Assembly (NCBI GenBank): GCA_003151515.1
Contig: PLXS01000002.1
Location: forward strand, 1 to 64,000
Direction of reading: 5' to 3'
DNA: 64,000 nt
Source of the DNA: Opitutaceae bacterium
GTDB lineage: Bacteria > Verrucomicrobiota > Verrucomicrobiia > Opitutales > Opitutaceae
The translations under genes and the position numbers were made by a program. The notes beneath the pieces were generated by a model. The model did not search any database and had not been told where the DNA came from. It was given only the letters and a program-made list of their open reading frames with translations. Positions 58,934 through 64,000 of the stretch are shown in pieces. Every line of letters begins with the position of its first letter. Position 1 is the stretch's first letter.

Positions 58934-59855
58934 TCTAAGCGGCAAATTCTCTCGGAGTTGGCGACTGTTCGTAAGCTCCATTCAGGTCATCGGCCGGCAG
59001 CCGAAGTTGCTGCTCTTCCCGGCAATGGCATTCGCATCCACCATCGTGGTCATACTCTGCTTTCTTTCGCCCATTGTGCTGTTGCCGACTGGACATGCCT
59101 GGGGCCAGTTAGAGCACTGGAAAGCGGTAGCGCATCGGTTGTTCGAGTTGACGCCATCGGTCGGTTCAACCAGGCACGCGATTCCCACGGCAACCGCGGA
59201 TATCTATCTCGTGGTCCTGTACCTGGCTTCGATGTTCTGCGCGACGTTCTTCAACGTCGCATCCTACCACGAGATCATCAAGGCGTTGGCGGGCGATGAA
59301 GTGTCGATTGGAAAAGGCCTACGCTTCGCCAATAGCCGTCTTCGGGCGATCCTCATTTGGAGTATGTTCGCTGGAGTGGTTGGACTGAACATCATGGCGC
59401 TTGAAAAACGCCTCGGCTGGGTTGGTCGGTGGATAATGAGATTTGTCGGCATGGCCTGGAGTGTGGCGTCAGTTTTTGTCATCCCTGTCATTGTCAGGGA
59501 AGAATGCGCCAACCCATTCGCCCTCCTTCGCACGTCCGCCTCCGCGCTGAAGAGGACCTGGGGTGAATCGTTGATAGGATACGTCGGCATCGCGATCGGA
59601 AGCTGGATCATGCTGCTGGGTTCGCTTGCCTTCATTATCGGGGCGGGATTGATATTCGCATTGTTGCACCATCCAGTGCTCGTCTTGATGACTGCCGTCC
59701 TGTGGATCTTGGCACTGGTGGCATTCGGCTACCTGCTCAGCGTCGCCAGCAACATCTTCAAGGGTGCCCTTTTCGTCTACGCTTCAGAGGGAGCGGTCCC
59801 CGCGCCCTATTCGGCCGAACTACTAGACGCCGCATGGAAGGTGAGAAAGGGCTGA
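58926..59855 (+). CDS. DUF6159-like polytopic membrane protein
   Basis: A 309-residue protein starting 'LSGKFSRSWRLFVSSIQVIG', with about six transmembrane helices in two clusters (residues 30-60, 95-115, 155-180, 215-270). The N-terminal RSWxLF motif and overall pattern fit the DUF6159 group, whose function is unknown. It overlaps the GntR gene by 8 bp (ATGTCTGA), so expression must be tied to that repressor. Confidence 0.72.
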   Translation: MSDLSGKFSRSWRLFVSSIQVIGRQPKLLLFPAMAFASTIVVILCFLSPIVLLPTGHAWGQLEHWKAVAHRLFELTPSVGSTRHAIPTATADIYLVVLYLASMFCATFFNVASYHEIIKALAGDEVSIGKGLRFANSRLRAILIWSMFAGVVGLNIMALEKRLGWVGRWIMRFVGMAWSVASVFVIPVIVREECANPFALLRTSASALKRTWGESLIGYVGIAIGSWIMLLGSLAFIIGAGLIFALLHHPVLVLMTAVLWILALVAFGYLLSVASNIFKGALFVYASEGAVPAPYSAELLDAAWKVRKG

Positions 59856-60284
59856 ACCCATTGGATCTCGGTGATTTCGGCTGAATGCTTCGGTAGCAAA
59901 CGGCCGAGCGCATAATAGCCTAAGACTTTATAGGGTAACGAGAAGGGATTGGCTCGGGTGAGAATTGAACGCGGGAAATCCGACGATGTTTAGCAGTGAA
60001 ACCAAGCAGTTGTTTAGCACTCCATTTCTACGTTCGTAGAAAAAGTTTAGCACCGCTTCGTTCGTGCTAAACCAACAAGTGCTCCACTAAACCGGCATTG
60101 AAACGCTGAATGGCTTGGTGTCGGTGGATGGCCTTGGCCCAACGCGTAGTGATGGGATTATGTAAAGCCGACTTATGACGCGGGGTCTTCCGGCGGCAAA
60201 TCTCGACGCTCCGCTGCATCTGGCGAATTCTCACCGTCCGCCAAGGTCGAATCCTTGTGCGGGAAACTTCGCCACTACGGAGCC
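59856..60284. other. non-coding region with repeat copy 2
   Basis: About 430 bp after the membrane gene. It holds the second GTTTAGCAC block (60007-60108). The stretch to the isoaspartyl peptidase stop (60285) shows nothing coding on either strand. Confidence 0.5.
60007..60108. repeat. approx. 100-bp repeat with GTTTAGCAC motifs (copy 2)
   Basis: Counterpart of 58229-58330: GTTTAGCAC at 60012 and 60045, inverse GTGCTAAAC at 60064, and 'tgctccac' at 60080, all at offset 1,778. Several substitutions distinguish the copies, so they are not a recent duplication. Confidence 0.8.
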
Positions 60285-61304
60285 TCAGTCCTCACTGGAG
60301 TATATCTTAACGGAACCGCTTCCATCCGATAGCCGGAAACCGCGGAACATCCCGGGCGTATTGAAAATCATCACGGTGTCTCCGGAGGAGTTGATCGCTA
60401 TGAATCCGCCGTTACCGCCTGCCTTCGCGATTTTCGCAAGCGTGTAGGAAGCGGCTTCCCGGAGCGGGACTCCCCTATACTCGACCTGCGCGGCGATGTC
60501 GTGCGCTGCAACCTGGCGGATGAAGAACTCGCCAACCCCGGTTGCGCTCACCGCGCATGTGGCATTGTTCGCATAGGTGCCAGCACCAATGATTGGAGAG
60601 TCGCCGACGCGGCCGAATCTCTTGAGGTTGGTGCCGCCCGTCGATGTCCCGGCCGCCAGGTTTCCATTCCTGTCCAACGCGACGCAGCCGACCGTTCCGT
60701 GAGGCTTCTCCGAGCTGGATCCGGCGCCTGCGGAATGCGCTTTTTGCCACTGAAGTTTCCGCTCCGCGCTTTGGAAGTATTCGTTTGGCACCAGCTCGCG
60801 GCCAAGCGATTTTTCAAATTCCTCGGCTCCGGAACCGATAAGCATTACATGCGGCGAGCGCTCCATCACGTCGCGCGCAAGCGCGATCGGGCTCTTCACG
60901 TGCTGCAGTCCGGCGACCGCTCCGGCTCCCAGGGTCCTGCCGTCCATAACGGCGGCATCGAGTTCGCAAACTCCCTCCGCGTTCAGGTATGAGCCGCGGC
61001 CGGCGTCGAACATGGCTGATTCCTCCATGATTTGGATCGACACGAGCACCGCGTCGGTTGCCGAGCCGCCGCGGTCCAAGACCGCATATCCAGCATCTAA
61101 GGCCTCCTTGAGCTTGTTTCGGTGAAGAGACTCATCGCCACCAACCATGCTCGATGTACTGATGTTGCCTGCGCCCCCGTGGATCACCAGTCCATAACGG
61201 CGGGGCGTGGCCAACCCTCCAACAGCCGAAGGTTGAGCGTGCAGGGTGGCTGCGGTCATTAAAACGATGGATATGATGATTCTGCCGGGCTTGTTGGATC
61301 TCAT
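60285..61304 (-). CDS. exported isoaspartyl peptidase / type-2 L-asparaginase
   Basis: A 339-residue Ntn-hydrolase with a signal peptide ('IIISIVLMTAATLHAQ'). It has N-terminal 'LVIHGGAGNIS', 'DAGRGSYLNAEGVCELDAAVMDG' region motifs and the autocleavage site before T204 in 'KPHGTVGCVALD', with 'AAGTSTGG' and 'GRVGDSPIIGAGTYA' completing the pocket. After self-processing, Thr204 becomes the nucleophile of the beta-subunit, hydrolysing isoaspartyl dipeptides or asparagine in the periplasm. It is read leftward from an ATG at 61304. Confidence 0.93.
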   Translation of the reverse strand: MRSNKPGRIIISIVLMTAATLHAQPSAVGGLATPRRYGLVIHGGAGNISTSSMVGGDESLHRNKLKEALDAGYAVLDRGGSATDAVLVSIQIMEESAMFDAGRGSYLNAEGVCELDAAVMDGRTLGAGAVAGLQHVKSPIALARDVMERSPHVMLIGSGAEEFEKSLGRELVPNEYFQSAERKLQWQKAHSAGAGSSSEKPHGTVGCVALDRNGNLAAGTSTGGTNLKRFGRVGDSPIIGAGTYANNATCAVSATGVGEFFIRQVAAHDIAAQVEYRGVPLREAASYTLAKIAKAGGNGGFIAINSSGDTVMIFNTPGMFRGFRLSDGSGSVKIYSSED

Positions 61305-61570
61305 GGTATCTCGTGAGTGTGTCGCCTGGTCAACGGCGGGCAACGACCGATGTCCATCGATTCCGCGGGGATTCGACGAGAACCTCGGTAGGGGGGCAAT
61401 GCACAGACGAGGCGGACCAACCGCCGCCATGGGGCATAACTATTTTAGGCCTTCCATCGCTGGCAATGTGGGGGCTGGCATAGGGAGTTCCGAGTCAAGG
61501 CGCGTTGAGGGCGCTTGTCCACCGACCTGGGACCGGAATAAGCCGATCCGAGGTGACGCCTGTTCAGACC

Positions 61571-64000
61571 CTACTGGACGTCATAGATCTCCAGGAGCGC
61601 GACTCCGGTGTCGCCGCTGGCCCCTGCGATCTGAGCAGTGTAGCCGCCGGGGGGAAGCGTGACCAGGAGCGCGGAATCGGCGGTCGCAGTGCTGCCCCAG
61701 GAGAACGCGCCCACCGATGCCGCCACCGCGGCGATCTGCGCGCTGACGCCCCAGCCCGTGTTCGAGCCAAGGAGCGTCGACGTTCCGTCGCTGTTGCTCT
61801 GGTAAAGCTCGAGCCGGGGGTCGGGCAACGTCCCGGGGACACTGAATGCGCTGAGCGCGGGCCCGGAGGAGCGGATCAGCACCGTCTTCGACGTCGAACC
61901 CCCGATCACGAATCCCCCGATCAGGATGCCTCCGCCCGTGCCGACCTGATCGCGCACGGAGAGGTTGGTCAGCTGCTGGGAGGTGGGCATGTAGGAACCG
62001 GCCGGGGTGGCGTCGTAGACCTCCGCAAGGGCGATGCCGGTGTCTCCCGACGCCCCGACTATCTGGGCCGTGTAAGCGCCTGCCGAAAGCGTGCTCACCA
62101 GAGCGGAGTCCAGGCTGCTGGAGGAGGGCCAGGCGAAGGCTCCGACCACTGCGGCTGTCGAGACCACCTGGGTGTTTCCCGCCCACCCCGCGTTCGTGCT
62201 GAGGACGGTGGAGGAGCCGTTGGCATTGCTTTGGTTTAGGATGAGCTTCGGATCAGGCAGGACACCGCTGACCCCGAACGCTGACAGCGCCGGTCCGGAC
62301 GCGCGGATGAGGACGGACTGGGTGCCCGAAGTTCCTGTGCCTGCCGAGTAGAACCCGAGGATCATTTGGCTGGCCCCCGTTCCCACCGTCCCCCGGCACG
62401 AGACATTGATGAGGCGTCCGATGTCCGGCGTCGCGTCGAGCATGAGTTGCTCCGTAGAGCTGAGCACCGAGCTTGACGCATTCGAGACTAGGCACGCGTA
62501 GTCGCCCGCACGGGTGCCGGATCCGCTCAGGAGCAGGGTGGATGCGGCCGAGCCGCTGATTCCCGTGCCGTCACTCAGGGGATTCCCGTCAAAATACCAC
62601 TGGAAGGTGAGCGGGCCCGTGCCGGTAGCGGCGACGCCTAGGGTCGCCGCCTGACCGGGTGCGACCACGAGGCTTGCGGGCAGCGTGTTGATGGCGACTG
62701 CCGACGGGGTCGTCACCCAGACGGTCTGACGCGCGCCCGAGAACCCAGCGGCGCTATTGGTAAGAACGCGGACGGCGTAGGCTATGCCTGGCTGCACGGC
62801 GAGCGCGGCGGTGGTGGCGCCCGGACCCGTTGTCGCCCCGACGCTGAAATTCGTGCCGTCCGTCGAAAATTCGACCACGAAGCCGGATTCGAAGTTGGAG
62901 CGCGTGGTCCAGCTGACGTCGATCTGGGTGCCGGAGGTGGCGACGGCTACCACGTTGTCCGGGGGCGGCGCGGTGAACCCGGCGCGTTGGAGGCCGCGTT
63001 GAATGACCGGACTTCCCAGAATCCGGGCCCACAGGTCTCCGCTGAGGTAATTGTCGATCATCAGGATGCTTGGGCCGGCGTCGATGCCGACGACATCGGG
63101 GTCGAACCAGCTTCCCGCAGTGATATTGAAAGCATCGCAGAAACCGTAGTCGGACCATATGCTCGCCAAATAGCTATCGTACAGATGGTGCGCTGCCGGG
63201 ATACAGATTTCCGGAGAAAAGGGGATGGAACCGAGCACGGCGGAAGGGGCGAGCGTTCCGTCGTCCAGTGTGGTCGGGGGGCCGGGTGGGGCGCCGCGGC
63301 CGGCATAGTCAAGGTAACTCACGCCGCCGACAGTCGCATTGGGGCCGTCGCAGGCGGTGATGCCAAACTCTGTGCTCCCGTAGTTGCGGAAAGGCTGGGT
63401 GATGGCGTACGCCTGTTGCGCATAGGTGGCACGGCGGGAGTTTTCGAAATAATCGATGCCGCCGCCGTTGGAGCGCAGATAGGCGTCGGTGATGCCCCGG
63501 AAATCCACGAAGCAGTGCGAGTACTGGTCGGTGAAGAGCGAGCCGGTGGTCGTCCACAGGTAGCTCTGGTCGAAGAAGGTGCGCCACTGATAGGAGCTGG
63601 CCCACGCATCCCAGGAGGCCGCCGGCAGCGGATTGTTAGCAGCTCCCAAGCCCAGCAGGTAGAGGGCCATCGCCTCGTTGTAGCCGGACCAGCCATCGGC
63701 ATTGAAGCCGGAGACCGGGTCCCATGACATCGTGATCCGGTTGTCAGGGCGCAGCACGAAGGTCCAGTCAAGCCCGTTGAGCAGACCTTGGGATAGCTGG
63801 CGGATCAAAGCCTCGCTTGGATCGGTCGGGTCGTCGAAGAAAAGCCCGCAGTCAAGAACCCCAAGCATGAGCCAGGCGGTGTCGACTGTGGACAGCTCGC
63901 TGGTCCCCGAGCGAAGGCCGGAGGTAGAGTCTAGGAAATGATAGAACCAACCCCGATCGCCGGCAACGCCAGAGGGGGCGCTGCCCTGGGGAAGGCTGGC
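61571..64000 (-). CDS. large secreted glucoamylase-like (PF10091-type) protein, N-terminus beyond window
   Basis: At least 809 residues, open at the right edge, so the start and signal peptide are outside. The N-terminal visible half is an (alpha/alpha)6 glycoamylase-like domain ('GWFYHFLD', 'ELSTVDTAWLMLGVL', 'WSGYNEAMALYLLGLG', 'FGITACDGPNA'), as in GH144-type beta-1,2-glucanase relatives. Then come a fibronectin-III-like domain ('PDNVVAVATSGTQIDVSWTT'), an Ig-like domain ('QPGQAATLGV' region) and two tandem repeats of about 130 residues sharing 'VLIR(A/S)SGPALSAF', 'LPDP(K/R)L' and 'YTAQI(V/A)GASGDTG'. It is probably cell-surface or secreted and degrades a glucan. Confidence 0.85.
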   Translation of the reverse strand, partial: ASLPQGSAPSGVAGDRGWFYHFLDSTSGLRSGTSELSTVDTAWLMLGVLDCGLFFDDPTDPSEALIRQLSQGLLNGLDWTFVLRPDNRITMSWDPVSGFNADGWSGYNEAMALYLLGLGAANNPLPAASWDAWASSYQWRTFFDQSYLWTTTGSLFTDQYSHCFVDFRGITDAYLRSNGGGIDYFENSRRATYAQQAYAITQPFRNYGSTEFGITACDGPNATVGGVSYLDYAGRGAPPGPPTTLDDGTLAPSAVLGSIPFSPEICIPAAHHLYDSYLASIWSDYGFCDAFNITAGSWFDPDVVGIDAGPSILMIDNYLSGDLWARILGSPVIQRGLQRAGFTAPPPDNVVAVATSGTQIDVSWTTRSNFESGFVVEFSTDGTNFSVGATTGPGATTAALAVQPGIAYAVRVLTNSAAGFSGARQTVWVTTPSAVAINTLPASLVVAPGQAATLGVAATGTGPLTFQWYFDGNPLSDGTGISGSAASTLLLSGSGTRAGDYACLVSNASSSVLSSTEQLMLDATPDIGRLINVSCRGTVGTGASQMILGFYSAGTGTSGTQSVLIRASGPALSAFGVSGVLPDPKLILNQSNANGSSTVLSTNAGWAGNTQVVSTAAVVGAFAWPSSSSLDSALVSTLSAGAYTAQIVGASGDTGIALAEVYDATPAGSYMPTSQQLTNLSVRDQVGTGGGILIGGFVIGGSTSKTVLIRSSGPALSAFSVPGTLPDPRLELYQSNSDGTSTLLGSNTGWGVSAQIAAVAASVGAFSWGSTATADSALLVTLPPGGYTAQIAGASGDTGVALLEIYDVQ

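Larger units (their letters stand above)
58302..60107. mobile_element. candidate tRNA-Ala element 4 (period 1,778 bp)
   Basis: Between two copies of the GTTTAGCAC repeat block lies a two-gene cassette: a YtrA-type GntR regulator and a DUF6159-like membrane protein, AT-richer than the backbone. No recombinase is present. The same tandem arrangement of small cargo units behind a tRNA is seen at tRNA-Gly, but with unrelated end sequences. Confidence 0.5.

Overview
The window reads as high-GC bacterial chromosome, most like the Verrucomicrobiota (Opitutaceae-type). I base this on a large TonB-dependent receptor with an 'NILDIPRSL' plug motif, DUF5069, tandem RNase HIII and HII genes, an LTxxQ/ECF-sigma operon, and secreted enzymes with Ig/FN3-like and repeated C-terminal modules. 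Assignment below phylum level is inference; there is no rRNA gene here.

Layout. 1-14.9 kb is backbone: GNAT, acyltransferase-3, mutY, rnhC-rnhB, an NtrB-type sensor kinase, an ECF sigma operon with an LTxxQ membrane protein, an NtrC-type sigma-54 activator translationally coupled to a GT-C membrane glycosyltransferase, an outer-membrane beta-barrel and a Wzc-type tyrosine autokinase (exopolysaccharide export and its control). At 14.9 kb is tRNA-Gly(GCC). From it to 25.4 kb lie two tandem, visibly AT-richer elements of 5,506 and 4,901 bp. Each is bounded by an exact 31-bp copy of the tRNA 3' end and by conserved terminal blocks. They carry cargo genes, transposase fragments and no recognisable integrase.

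25.5-46.5 kb is a catabolic region. A 762-residue fusion of di-iron desaturase/hydroxylase, Rieske ferredoxin and NqrF-like reductase is coupled to an aldose 1-epimerase. Next come an AraC regulator, an aldehyde dehydrogenase, an iron alcohol dehydrogenase, a TonB receptor and a second AraC regulator. A cytosine-deaminase-like enzyme diverges from an orphan NMT1-type binding lipoprotein. A sugar set follows (Gfo/Idh/MocA, sugar-porter MFS, GH127, TIM-barrel isomerase, HIBADH-type reductase), then an exported purine-type deaminase. Together these look like uptake and oxidation of a decorated, possibly O-methylated, sugar plus base salvage; the substrate is inference.

46.6-55.8 kb returns to backbone: GNAT, DUF3300-DUF2950, a left-handed beta-helix acyltransferase, trpS, a tyrA-aroA-cmk-plsC operon read leftward, and a membrane PIN-TRAM protein. 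At 55.8 kb is tRNA-Ala(CGC), followed by a second compound region. A TolB-like propeller gene and a GntR/DUF6159 pair are separated and followed by two copies of a roughly 100-bp repeat that resembles the tRNA-Ala 3' flank. The right end holds an isoaspartyl peptidase and a large secreted glucoamylase-like protein cut by the window edge.

The most interesting signals are the tandem integrase-less tRNA-targeting elements with helically phased terminal repeats, and the single-chain desaturase-Rieske-reductase fusion in a sugar-catabolic setting.
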